Source: JBOFSQ01 sp051651625
GTDB lineage: Bacteria > Planctomycetota > Planctomycetia > Pirellulales > Thermoguttaceae
Assembly (NCBI GenBank): GCA_051651625.1
Contig: JBOFSQ010000088.1
Span: 1-24,371 of the forward strand
Length of the DNA: 24,371 nucleotides
Reading direction: 5' to 3'
Position numbers and translations under genes: made by a program
The notes under the pieces: model-generated
Told to the model about the DNA's origin: nothing
The model's database searches: none
What the model saw: only the letters and a program-made list of their open reading frames with translations
In this document: piece after piece, positions 13,721 to 21,357 of the stretch
Layout: every line of letters begins with the position of its first letter
Position numbering within the stretch: the first letter of the stretch is position 1

Positions 13721-16700
13721 ATGGCTCCGTTCCGCAAGAAACTGCTGTTTTTGTTGGCACTCCCGATAGTTGTTATCTACAGCATTGTGGCGGCGATTCA
13801 AGTTCAGCTTGAGTCGGACAATGTTGTTCGGCAAGCGGAACTTCTCATCAACGAGAAGGTGGCGCATCACGCTGCGCTTTGTGACACCGTTTTCACCAAG
13901 GCCGCAGAGAGCGCGATGGGACTTGCAGACTACATCGAAGTCGCTAACCCAAAAACCACCAAAGAGGTAACGGCCTACATTGCAACGATATTGCAACAGC
14001 ACCCGATCATCGTCGGCAGCACCGTCGCCTACGACCCGCATCAGTTTCCGGGGTACGACACATACCACTCGCCTTATCTCTACAAACCCGACAGTGCAAG
14101 CGATGTCGGCGAGATGGTCGGCGTTTTCCGTTGCAAAGACCTCGCCGTAGAAGAAGACTACACCAAGTACGACTGGTACTCCGCGCCAATTCGTGAAAAG
14201 AAACCGGTCTGGTCTGAACCGTACTACGATGCCGCTGGCGCGCTATCGCTGATGTGTACATACAGCGTTCCGATATTTACGCCGAGCGGCGAACTCAAGT
14301 GTGTCGCAACAATCGACATCTCGCTCAACACGTTCCGCGAGATCGTCAGTCAAGTCAATGCGAAAGGTGCGGAGTGTATTCTGTTCAGCAAACAGGGGAC
14401 GGTAATCGCATCGCCCAACGCCGACTGGGACATGAAAGCGACACTCGACACGCTCATGAAAAAGTGGGACATCCCCGACCCCGAAGGCCTCATCAATGCG
14501 ATACGCACGGGCCAAACGGGGAGCCGCAACGTCTATTCTGCTGGTCTACGCGAAGACGTGTTCTTCTCGTTCGCGCCGCTGCCTGCGAGTGGTTGGTCGG
14601 CTTTGGTGCTGATGCACAAACGTACAATAATGGAGGAAGTCTACAAAAAAGCGTTCACCAGTACGGTGGTGTTTTTTGTGGGGATCGTCGTGCTCGTGCT
14701 CGCCATACGTTACATGGTTTCGCAAACCGGTTCCGCACTAAACCGCGAAGTGACGCAAGCGACCGAGGCGAATATGCGCGAACACGAGGCGTTTGTCAAA
14801 GACGTGTTCACAAGTATTCAAGACGGCATTTTCGTCTTTGACCGCAACTACACAATTTTGCGGACGAACCCGACTTTCAACGCAATGTATCCCGAACTTC
14901 TGCCACTGGTCGGCAGGAAGTGTTGGGAGACTTCGGGCCTCGACCATATTTGCGATGATTGTCCAGCCAAAAAGATGTTTCGCAGTGGTAAACTCGAACT
15001 CTCCATTCACTATGAAGAACCGACGGCCACTAGAAAAGGTGCGTGGCTGGAGCACTTCAGTTATCCAATCTTTGACGACAGCAAGAACATTGTCGGCGGC
15101 ATAAACTTCGTCCGCGACATATCAGAACGCAAAGAGATGGAGGCGGAAATCCAGCGGTATCAAGCCAATCTCGAACACATCGTTGAGGAACGAACGACGA
15201 AGCTGAACTGGAGTGAGTCGAAGATGCAGGCGGTGCTGGCGGGGAGTGTACCAATTATTTTCTACAGTCCCAACGGCATCGCCGAAGCTATCAATCCCGC
15301 TATGGAAAACCTCATCGGTTACACCGAGAGCGAGATTGTTGGGCAGAATGTTATGGGGCTTGTCCAAGAAGAATACAGAAAACCGATGGGCGACCTGCTT
15401 CAACAATTCGTCATCAACAACGCGATTTTGGCACCGCGGCTCGACATACCGGTCGTCCACAAAGACGGGCACCAAATATGGTGTGACTGCTCTATCACAG
15501 GGATATACGACGACGCGGGAACACTCATACTGCTGGTCATCATCAGCATGGACATTACCGAGAAGCGCAAGCTGCTTGAAAATCTCGAAGTCGCCAAGTA
15601 TTTGGCCGAGCAATCGACGCGGGCCAAGGGCGAGTTTCTTGCAAACATGTCGCACGAAATCCGCACGCCAATGAACGCCATTCTCGGCATGACGTATCTC
15701 TGCTTGCAGACCGACCTCAACGACAAGCAGCGTGAATATCTTGAAAAGGCGGAGTCTGCCACGAAAAATCTCCTCCGCATCATCGACGACATTCTCGACT
15801 TTTCAAAGATCGAAGCGGGGAAATTAACGATTGAAAAAGTTCCGTTCCGTCTATCGGATGCGTTCAGCGAGGTGATCGACGTTGTTGCGTTAACTGCTCG
15901 CAACAAAGGGATTTCGCTCGACACAAAGATTGACGAGTCGGCTCCGAACGACCTCATCGGCGACCCGCTCCGAGTGCGACAGGTACTTCTCAACTTGGCG
16001 GGGAACGCCGTCAAGTTCACGGAAAGCGGAACGGTTTCGATTGCGGTTGAACGTCTGCCAGACGACGAGCGTGCCGCCGCGACGGACGACGTTGTGTGGC
16101 TGTCGTTCACGGTGCGCGACACCGGTATTGGTATGAACGACGAGCAGATGCAGCGACTATTCACTTCGTTTAGTCAAGCCGACACATCGACGACGCGGAA
16201 GTACGGCGGGACAGGGCTGGGGCTTGCCATCTCGCGGAATCTTGTCGAGATGATGGGCGGCAAGATCAACGTTTCGAGTGAGATCGGTCGTGGGACGAGT
16301 TTTTGTTTCAAGCTGCCATTTACGGTCTGTGCGCTGGCGCAGCAGTTACCCAAAGACGAAGCAGAACACGATTCAGACGTGGTGTGTGACTTCACCGGAA
16401 CTCGCGTACTTCTCGCCGAAGACAACAAGGTCAACCAGATCGTCGCGCGTGGTTTGCTACAGATGTTTAACGTCGAATTGACTATTGCCAACGACGGTCT
16501 TGAAGCGGTTGAGCTGGTCAAAAGCAACGACTTCGATCTTGTCTTGATGGACGTGCAGATGCCGAACTTGGACGGTCTCGAAGCGACTCGCGCGATTCGC
16601 AAACTGGACAAACCGGGGATCGACAAGTTACCAATTCTTGCGATGACGGCCCATGCGATGCAGTCTGACTTTGAGCAGAGCATCTCTGCCGGAATGAACG

Positions 16701-16807
16701 ACCATCTCACCAAACCAATCGACCCAACAAAGTTGCGCAAAGCGTTAACAAAGTGGCTATCAAAACACACAACATCAGAACACGCACAATCAGAACACGA
16801 AGCGTAA
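13721..16807 (+). CDS. Hybrid sensor histidine kinase (dCache-PAS-PAS-HisKA-HATPase-REC)
   Basis: A 1028-residue membrane sensor kinase. TM1 at 8-28 and TM2 at about 313-330 enclose a periplasmic double-Cache-like sensor (about 35-305, with DPHQFPGYDTYHSPY and DWYSAPIREKKPVWSEPYYD). PAS1 spans about 355-470 and contains a cysteine group (C401, C411, C414); PAS2 spans about 500-615. The HisKA phosphoacceptor is H645 in SHEIRTPMN. The ATPase has N762 (NLAGNAVKF), D800-TGIG and the YGGTGLGLAIS G-box. The receiver domain (about 893-1013) has acidic AEDN, phosphoacceptor D944 in LMDVQMP and K998. A His-containing phosphotransfer step or separate regulator is expected for output. The start is the ATG at 13721; the 24 residues upstream are encoded by a dispersed repeat. 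The last ten residues and the stop codon come from the downstream repeat array. Confidence 0.95.
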   Translation: MAPFRKKLLFLLALPIVVIYSIVAAIQVQLESDNVVRQAELLINEKVAHHAALCDTVFTKAAESAMGLADYIEVANPKTTKEVTAYIATILQQHPIIVGSTVAYDPHQFPGYDTYHSPYLYKPDSASDVGEMVGVFRCKDLAVEEDYTKYDWYSAPIREKKPVWSEPYYDAAGALSLMCTYSVPIFTPSGELKCVATIDISLNTFREIVSQVNAKGAECILFSKQGTVIASPNADWDMKATLDTLMKKWDIPDPEGLINAIRTGQTGSRNVYSAGLREDVFFSFAPLPASGWSALVLMHKRTIMEEVYKKAFTSTVVFFVGIVVLVLAIRYMVSQTGSALNREVTQATEANMREHEAFVKDVFTSIQDGIFVFDRNYTILRTNPTFNAMYPELLPLVGRKCWETSGLDHICDDCPAKKMFRSGKLELSIHYEEPTATRKGAWLEHFSYPIFDDSKNIVGGINFVRDISERKEMEAEIQRYQANLEHIVEERTTKLNWSESKMQAVLAGSVPIIFYSPNGIAEAINPAMENLIGYTESEIVGQNVMGLVQEEYRKPMGDLLQQFVINNAILAPRLDIPVVHKDGHQIWCDCSITGIYDDAGTLILLVIISMDITEKRKLLENLEVAKYLAEQSTRAKGEFLANMSHEIRTPMNAILGMTYLCLQTDLNDKQREYLEKAESATKNLLRIIDDILDFSKIEAGKLTIEKVPFRLSDAFSEVIDVVALTARNKGISLDTKIDESAPNDLIGDPLRVRQVLLNLAGNAVKFTESGTVSIAVERLPDDERAAATDDVVWLSFTVRDTGIGMNDEQMQRLFTSFSQADTSTTRKYGGTGLGLAISRNLVEMMGGKINVSSEIGRGTSFCFKLPFTVCALAQQLPKDEAEHDSDVVCDFTGTRVLLAEDNKVNQIVARGLLQMFNVELTIANDGLEAVELVKSNDFDLVLMDVQMPNLDGLEATRAIRKLDKPGIDKLPILAMTAHAMQSDFEQSISAGMNDHLTKPIDPTKLRKALTKWLSKHTTSEHAQSEHEA

Positions 16808-16908
16808 GCGAGTGCCCGAATCAGAGCGGGAAGCGTAAGCGAGTGAATCAGAACACGAAGCGTAAGCGAGTGCCCGAATCAGAGCAGGAAGCGTAAGCGA
16901 GTGACAAC
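16788..16908. repeat. GAAGCGTAAGCGAGTG tandem array, four copies
   Basis: Four units of 27-32 bases beginning AATCAGA and containing GAAGCGTAAGCGAGTG, at 16788-16818, 16819-16845, 16846-16876 and 16877-16908. Units alternate between an AACACGAAGCG and a GCGGGAAGCG or GCAGGAAGCG form, so the array may have grown by duplicating a two-unit block. The TAA in the first unit is the stop codon of the kinase gene. The array ends five bases before smpB. Confidence 0.9.
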
Positions 16909-16913
16909 TACCG

Positions 16914-17402
16914 ATGAAGAAAAAAAAGAAAACCGACAACCCGAATGAGAAGCTCGTCGCCGACAATCGTCGAGCGCGGCACGAGTATCACATACTCGAA
17001 ACGATTGAGTGTGGGATCGTTCTTGTCGGGAGCGAGGTGAAGAGTCTCCGAGTGGGGCAGGTTAATATCTCTGACGCTTATGCGAAGGTTCGGAGTGGAG
17101 AGGTTTGGCTCCTCGGTGCCGACATCCCAGAATATGCTGAGGCGAACCGTTACAATCACCGTCCGAAACGTGACCGCAAACTGCTCTTGCACTCGCGCGA
17201 GATAAAAAAGTTTGCGATGCGTGGGAGCGAAAAGGGGTTTACGCTCGTCCCGCTCAAGCTCTACTTTCACATGGGACGTGCGAAGGTTCTGCTCGGTCTT
17301 TGCAAGGGAAAACAGGAGTTTGACAAACGCGAAGCGAAAAAGAAAGCCGAGACCAACCGCGCACTGCGGCTCTCAACAATGCACCGGCAAGTTCGCAAAT
17401 AA
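16914..17402 (+). CDS. smpB: SsrA-binding protein SmpB
   Basis: A 162-residue protein of normal SmpB length. It binds tmRNA and delivers it to stalled ribosomes for trans-translation. Family blocks are ADNRRARHEYHILETIECGIVLVGSEVKSLR (residues 16-46), the oligonucleotide-binding core with SDAYAKVRSGEVWLLGADIPEYAEANRYNH, RKLLLHSREIKKF and GFTLVPLKLYF. The basic C-terminal tail (KKKAETNRALRLSTMHRQVRK) normally enters the ribosomal mRNA channel. The start at 16914 has a lysine-rich N-terminus but no visible Shine-Dalgarno, and it directly follows the repeat array, so read-through from the kinase gene or an unseen promoter must drive it. The tmRNA gene itself is not in the window. Confidence 0.97.
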   Translation: MKKKKKTDNPNEKLVADNRRARHEYHILETIECGIVLVGSEVKSLRVGQVNISDAYAKVRSGEVWLLGADIPEYAEANRYNHRPKRDRKLLLHSREIKKFAMRGSEKGFTLVPLKLYFHMGRAKVLLGLCKGKQEFDKREAKKKAETNRALRLSTMHRQVRK

Positions 17403-17578
17403 ACCCGTTACGGGTTGATTTGTAGGCTTCGCCCTCCGTTGTACCGCGGTCTCGCTGGGCCGCTACCGTTTTGAGTAAAGCTCCGACAACACACTGGGCA
17501 ATTCGGGAAGAAAATAACGGACATCGCAATTTTTCAAGCCATTCCGTCAAGTGGTAGACGAAAAATAGGGCACCGCCT
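17403..17578. other. Intergenic region after smpB
   Basis: AACCCG-TTA-CGGGTT (17402-17407 and 17411-17416) forms a small hairpin at the smpB stop codon, followed only by GATTT. It is a weak terminator candidate. The rest, up to the promoter at 17579, shows no coding frame or repeat that I can recognise, and nothing resembling tmRNA. Confidence 0.4.
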
Positions 17579-17605
17579 TTGACACCAAAAAAAATGTGGC
17601 ATAAT
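17579..17605 (+). promoter_or_regulatory. Promoter of the acidic protein gene
   Basis: A perfect TTGACA (17579-17584) and CATAAT (17600-17605) with a short 15-base spacer that includes an A-tract. The start codon is about 100 bases downstream, leaving a leader of roughly 90 bases. Confidence 0.6.
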
Positions 17606-17705
17606 GGGCGACGATTTTGGTGCTTTGTAAGTCGCCTTACGCTGCTGCAAGCCACCGCAAAAGACAATTCAGCATCCACCTATACTTCAACAAGGAGTTA
17701 CTACA

Positions 17706-18131
17706 ATGACCGTGACAATCACCAAGAAAACTGTGTTCGCCGACGACACCTCAACGACCAACGCTTGGGGCGTTGCCGGACTTGAGCAACTCTCGTTCGG
17801 GCCATCTCTCGCCGTTGCAAGTGCCGACGATGAAGATGAGGACGAAGAAGACGACGAAGAGTTCGACGAGGAAGACGACGAAGAGTGGGACGAAGACGAC
17901 GAGGAGTGGGAAGAAGTCGATGACGACGACGAAGAGTGGGAAGAAGTCGATGACGACGAGGAGGAAGAAGAAGAGGACGAAGAAGAGGAAGAGGAGGACG
18001 AAGAAGACGATGAGGAATGGGACGAAGAAGACGACGAAGAATGGGACGAAGATGACGACGAGGAATGGGACGAAGAAGACGACGAAGAGTGGGATGAAGA
18101 TGACGACGAAGATGAGGACGAAGACGAATAG
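17706..18131 (+). CDS. Extremely acidic Asp/Glu/Trp-repeat protein
   Basis: A 141-residue protein that I do not recognise. Residues 1-40 are an ordinary leader (MTVTITKKTVFADDTSTTNA then WGVAGLEQLSFGPSLAVASA) with no hydrophobic signal. Residues 41-141 are about 90 percent Asp or Glu, interrupted only by one Phe, seven Trp and two Val. Trp recurs mostly every 7-10 residues in DEEW units. There is no Lys, Arg, Pro or Gly in the tail, so the protein is a strong polyanion and surely disordered alone. AAGGAG eight bases before the ATG, a TTGACA promoter and a terminator at 18173 indicate a real, probably well-expressed single gene. Possible roles are binding of metal ions, basic proteins or histone-like proteins, or DNA mimicry; none is shown. 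The Ser-rich frame on the opposite strand is a shadow. Confidence 0.75.
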   Translation: MTVTITKKTVFADDTSTTNAWGVAGLEQLSFGPSLAVASADDEDEDEEDDEEFDEEDDEEWDEDDEEWEEVDDDDEEWEEVDDDEEEEEEDEEEEEEDEEDDEEWDEEDDEEWDEDDDEEWDEEDDEEWDEDDDEDEDEDE

Positions 18132-18172
18132 GCGTCCTGTCTTTGCCTGTAGTCTGTAAACTTGTCGTTGTG

Positions 18173-18216
18173 ACGGTGCGGAGTGTCTTGGAGTGGATGC
18201 TGCGCACCGTTTTTTT
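18173..18216 (+). terminator. Intrinsic terminator of the acidic protein gene
   Basis: ACGGTGCG (18173-18180) pairs with CGCACCGT (18203-18210), and a run of T follows (18210-18216). It lies 42 bases after the stop codon. Confidence 0.8.
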
Positions 18217-18344
18217 GCGCGCAAACTCCGCGCGCAGCAGATACGGTTTTACACGTCAAGGGCCTAATTGCGGTAACGACGAGACAACGCAAAAGAACTC
18301 GCGCTACTTACAGAGAAATCTTGCAAAGAAACCTTGAAGAGAAA

Positions 18345-18418
<74 letters not shown>

Positions 18419-18474
18419 TGATTTTATGCTGCATCGCCGACTGTGCGGACGACGGGCAAGTGAAAGAGTGCGGA

Positions 18475-18502
18475 ATTGTAGCCAAAACTTAACTTGGGAC
18501 AA
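18475..18502 (-). promoter_or_regulatory. Promoter of tRNA-Asp
   Basis: On the minus strand TTGTCC (18502-18497) and TACAAT (18480-18475), 16 bases apart. The -10 box ends 56 bases before the tRNA 5' end. Confidence 0.6.
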
Positions 18503-18542
18503 TCCCCCCCGCCAAAATGGTACGCTAAACCCGTTGGGAGAT

Positions 18543-18633
18543 TTGCACCCGCTAGCGGTTCGGCATAGCCGAACCCTCCAGTTATCAACGCCGTAGGCGT
18601 ATGGAGGGTTCGGCTATGCCGAACCTGAACTAC
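18543..18633. repeat. Palindromic element R1, copy D (complete)
   Basis: TTGCACCCGC, 24-base arm 18557-18580, 21-base loop 18581-18601, perfect inverted arm 18602-18625, then TGAACTAC. The loop contains ACGCC-GTA-GGCGT. Compared with copy C the loop is inverted. The stop codon of the VWA gene (CTA on the plus strand, 18630-18632) lies inside the conserved GAACTAC end. Confidence 0.9.
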
Positions 18634-19553
18634 TGAAACTCGGTGAGCTGCGTAAAACTTCCGCCGGTGGCGCGGGTGAGACGCTCTAGTTGCGGCGAGG
18701 CGTTGCTGCCGAACTGAATCACATGAATCTGCGACGTGCGCAGAAGTTGCAAAATCCGCTGGTACGCCGCCGTCGAAAGGTCTTTGTCGCTCGTCGCGTC
18801 TGTTAGCAAGAAGACGACATCGGGATTCATCTTCACTGCGGCGACGAGCGGCGTTTCGTGGAGCGTCCCGCCGCTTGGTGTGAGCGTTTTCAAGAAGTTG
18901 CGAACTGCGGCACGGTTCGCATCTGTCGCGGAACTCATCTGCGGAAAGAGCGTCATCATCTCGTCGTTGTATGCGATGACGTTTACGCGGTGCATCTCGT
19001 CGAGACCGTCAACAGCGCGAATGAGTTCTTCGCGTGCGGCGCGAAACGGACGCGCACCAGAATCTTTCATACTCTCCGAACGATCAAGAATGAAGACAAA
19101 CCGGTGCCCCGTTCCGCGTGCGCCGAATACGCTCACCGTCGCGCGGCTGCTGTCGCCGATGTTGTACGCCGCGTCGCCCGCACCGGACGAACCCTGCGAC
19201 GTTGACTCGGTTGTTCGCTGCGTCATTGTCGCTGACGGTGACGCGCCGATTACTGATTGCGTTTTCAACGGTTCGGTGGCGGAGTTTGCGGGAGTGGTCG
19301 GCGTTTCGGTTGCGTTCGCGGCGGCTGACGCTGCTGCGGCTGTGTCGTCGTTCGGTTCGTCGGGCGGTTCAACTGCGTCGGCACGGTTCGCATCGCCGAC
19401 CGCGACGATTCCAGCGATGGCGTGCCACTCTTCAACGCCGCCGCGCGGCGACCACGTTAGGTGCCACCACAAAAGGAAGACCGCCAAAATCGCAGCGTGA
19501 AGCAACACCGACATCAACCACGCCGGGTACTGCATCGAATTGTCGTCTGTCAT
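18630..19553 (-). CDS. Membrane-anchored VWA-domain protein
   Basis: A 307-residue protein. A single transmembrane segment (about 11-32, SVLLHAAILAVFLLWWHLTW) is followed by an Ala/Thr/Glu-rich linker (55-135) and a von Willebrand factor A domain (150-305). The metal-ion-dependent adhesion site is intact: D157-x-S-x-S (DRSES), T230 in SGGT and D252 in LLTDATSD. The domain is therefore expected to bind a divalent metal and a protein partner in the periplasm. The start is the ATG at 19553, with AGGGAG seven bases upstream; an open extension to 19607 lacks such a site. The last codons fall in an R1 palindrome. No operon partner is visible; the neighbour on the other side is divergent. Partner and process are unknown. 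Confidence 0.85.
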   Translation of the reverse strand: MTDDNSMQYPAWLMSVLLHAAILAVFLLWWHLTWSPRGGVEEWHAIAGIVAVGDANRADAVEPPDEPNDDTAAAASAAANATETPTTPANSATEPLKTQSVIGASPSATMTQRTTESTSQGSSGAGDAAYNIGDSSRATVSVFGARGTGHRFVFILDRSESMKDSGARPFRAAREELIRAVDGLDEMHRVNVIAYNDEMMTLFPQMSSATDANRAAVRNFLKTLTPSGGTLHETPLVAAVKMNPDVVFLLTDATSDKDLSTAAYQRILQLLRTSQIHVIQFGSNASPQLERLTRATGGSFTQLTEFQ

Positions 19554-19670
19554 TGCTATTCTCCCTATCTTGCCCCGTCGCGTTTCACCGTTTTTTCGCA
19601 TTGACACGCAGCGAGAAAATTGGCATTATTCCAGACCATAGGACAAATACTCTGGCTTCATTATCGGTGA

Positions 19671-19782
19671 GTAGTTCTTTTTTGCGCACAAAGGCGCAAA
19701 GAGCACAAAGGACACGAAGAGGATTGAAATTGAAAACGTCCTTTGTGTTCTTCGTGTACTTCGTGCGAAACAAAAGAACTAC
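19671..19782. repeat. Inverted-repeat element with nine-base period
   Basis: An imperfect palindrome with arms of about 43-45 bases (19671-19713 and 19738-19782), beginning GTAGTTC and ending GAACTAC. Inside, units such as GCACAAAGG / CGCAAAGAG / CACAAAGGA and CTTTGTGTT / CTTCGTGTA / CTTCGTGCG repeat every nine bases. It lies between the divergent VWA and barrel-protein genes. Confidence 0.82.
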
Positions 19783-19822
19783 CAAACAAATTCAAAAATC
19801 GGTACAATCTGCGATTGCCACA

Positions 19823-21055
19823 ATGCTGATTTCACGTCATCAACTCGTCACCAAAATCGTCGCTACAGCGGCGTTGGTGTTGGCGTGCGCGCTTTGTGTT
19901 GACGTTGCGTGTGGACAGGGGAACGACTGGACATCGCTTCCGGTACTCGGCAGTCCGACGCAGCCGCAACAGGTTGCTCCCGCACCGCCGCAAATGATGC
20001 CGCCAGCGATGGCACCAACGATGGCGTATTCTACCGCGTGGCCCGCAACCGCGACACCCCCCGCACCACCACTCATGCCAGTCCCCGCGTATGGCGGATA
20101 CGGTGGCGTCGGCGGATACAGTCCGATGCTCGCACCGGCGTACCCATACACGATGGACCCGAACACAGCAATTCTGAACCAGTACGCGTACCAGCAAGCC
20201 GCACAACAGCAGCAACAATCTCTCACGCAACAGCAGCAAATCTTGATGGCCGCACTGATCGAGCGCGAGGCCGACCGTCTCGCCGCCGAAGACGACGCCG
20301 CTGCCGAAGAACAAAAGTCGAGCAATGCGTGGAGTATGGGGAATCTTGCACCGGTCAAGGTGTCGTCGCCGCTGCTCGACTCGATGTGGGTCGGTGCGGG
20401 GTATATGAATCCGTTCAACGCAACCGACAAGGCCGACCGCGGCGTCGGTTGTCCGCTGCAACTTCAGTGCTGGATTGATCGTCCGTACTACGCCGGTGGA
20501 TACGTCGGCTGGAGCAGCGGCGGAACGCTCGTCAAAAAATATATCAAACAAGATTCCGGCGGAACGTTCGGACTGATCCTCGGAAAACAGTACAGTCACT
20601 ACTGGGGGTTTGAAGGACGCCTTCACTTCGCGTCGCTCGCGGAACGACTCACCGACGAAGGAGCACTTCTCCCCGCCGCAAACTTGATCGAAGGTCAGGC
20701 GAACCACATAACGATGGCCGACATCAGCGCACACTACTACCCGCTCGGAAACAGCCGCTGGCGACCGTTTTTCAAGTGGGGCGTTGGTGTTGCGGGCGAG
20801 TCGTTCGTTGGCATCGACGGTGTACGCCGCACGAATACTTCGGGACTTATGCCAATCGGTATGGGACTAAAATACTGGTGGAACGAACGGTTCTCACTCT
20901 CAACCGACCTCATCGACAACATCGTTTTCGGAACGGGCGGCGTCGCCACGCAACACAACTTCGCGTTTTCGTTTGGTCTCGTTTACGCTTTCGGGAAAAA
21001 CAAAACGAGTCGCCCAACCGCATACTGGCCGTACACGCCGAGTACGAAGCGGTGA
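19823..21055 (+). CDS. Probable outer-membrane beta-barrel protein
   Basis: A 410-residue secreted protein. The signal peptide (VTKIVATAALVLACALCVDVACG) is followed by a Pro/Ala/Met/Tyr-rich spacer (about 45-115) and a Gln-rich helical stretch (AYQQAAQQQQQSLTQQQQ region, 118-145). From about residue 190 alternating aromatic/Gly segments resemble beta strands of an outer-membrane barrel: SPLLDSMWVGAGYMNPF, PYYAGGYVGWSSGG, GTFGLILGKQYSHYWGFEGRLHF, WRPFFKWGVGVAG, GLMPIGMGLKYWWNERFSLSTDL and FAFSFGLVYAFG. No catalytic motif is present. The frame is open far upstream (to 19118) but that part is antisense to the VWA gene. TACAAT at 19803-19808 may be the -10 box, 14 bases before the ATG. Function is unrecognised; a structural or porin-like role is inferred from composition. 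Confidence 0.78.
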   Translation: MLISRHQLVTKIVATAALVLACALCVDVACGQGNDWTSLPVLGSPTQPQQVAPAPPQMMPPAMAPTMAYSTAWPATATPPAPPLMPVPAYGGYGGVGGYSPMLAPAYPYTMDPNTAILNQYAYQQAAQQQQQSLTQQQQILMAALIEREADRLAAEDDAAAEEQKSSNAWSMGNLAPVKVSSPLLDSMWVGAGYMNPFNATDKADRGVGCPLQLQCWIDRPYYAGGYVGWSSGGTLVKKYIKQDSGGTFGLILGKQYSHYWGFEGRLHFASLAERLTDEGALLPAANLIEGQANHITMADISAHYYPLGNSRWRPFFKWGVGVAGESFVGIDGVRRTNTSGLMPIGMGLKYWWNERFSLSTDLIDNIVFGTGGVATQHNFAFSFGLVYAFGKNKTSRPTAYWPYTPSTKR

Positions 21056-21125
21056 GACGCATTGGCGGAACCACCGTTCGCGCAATGTTTCGTCATTTGT
21101 ATTTGCCCCGATGGGGCAGCGATTT

Positions 21126-21318
21126 CAATAACCGGCGGTTAGCGTAGCCGCGAGAGCGGCAAGCGTAACCGCCGGTGCGCGACGTGCGCGAACGAGCGTC
21201 TGTAAGACGCCACCTTGTCGCACGCGAGGTAGCGTCCTACCGGACGCGTCAGATTTTCGTTCGCGTCACCGGCGGTTGCGTTTGCCGCTATCGCGGCGGC
21301 ACTTACCGCCGGTTATTG
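21126..21318. repeat. Composite inverted-repeat element before the SH3 gene
   Basis: Two 52-base inverted arms (21126-21177 and 21267-21318) begin and end with CAATAACCGGCGG / CCGCCGGTTATTG. Each arm is itself a hairpin (ACCGGCGGTT ... AACCGCCGGT). The centre holds GCGTCT-GTA-AGACGC (21197-21211) and GCGTCC-TACC-GGACGC. Just outside are TGCCCC-GAT-GGGGCA (about 21104-21118) and CGTCCC-GTC-GGGACG (about 21325-21339). It occupies nearly the whole 302-base gap and ends 40 bases before the SH3 gene start. Confidence 0.82.
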
Positions 21319-21357
21319 AGATGCCGTCCCGTCGGGACGAAGAAAGGACTTGTACCA

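Noticed and set aside
16788..16908. Possible CRISPR array
   Set aside because: Units abut directly without unique spacers, contain a gene's stop codon, and no cas gene is nearby.
17403..17705. tmRNA gene next to smpB
   Set aside because: No alanyl acceptor arm, tag frame or 3' TTCGA-type tRNA-like end was found in the gap.
17687..18292. Serine-rich minus-strand ORF
   Set aside because: Complement of the GAC/GAA-rich acidic gene; the signals (promoter, Shine-Dalgarno, terminator) are on the plus strand.
19118..19822. N-terminal 235 residues of a 645-residue plus-strand ORF
   Set aside because: Antisense to the VWA gene and through the inverted-repeat element; a proper signal peptide begins at 19823.
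21175..21357. Upstream start of the SH3 protein
   Set aside because: The arginine-rich 61 residues are the translation of the palindromic element, and the signal peptide begins at 21358.
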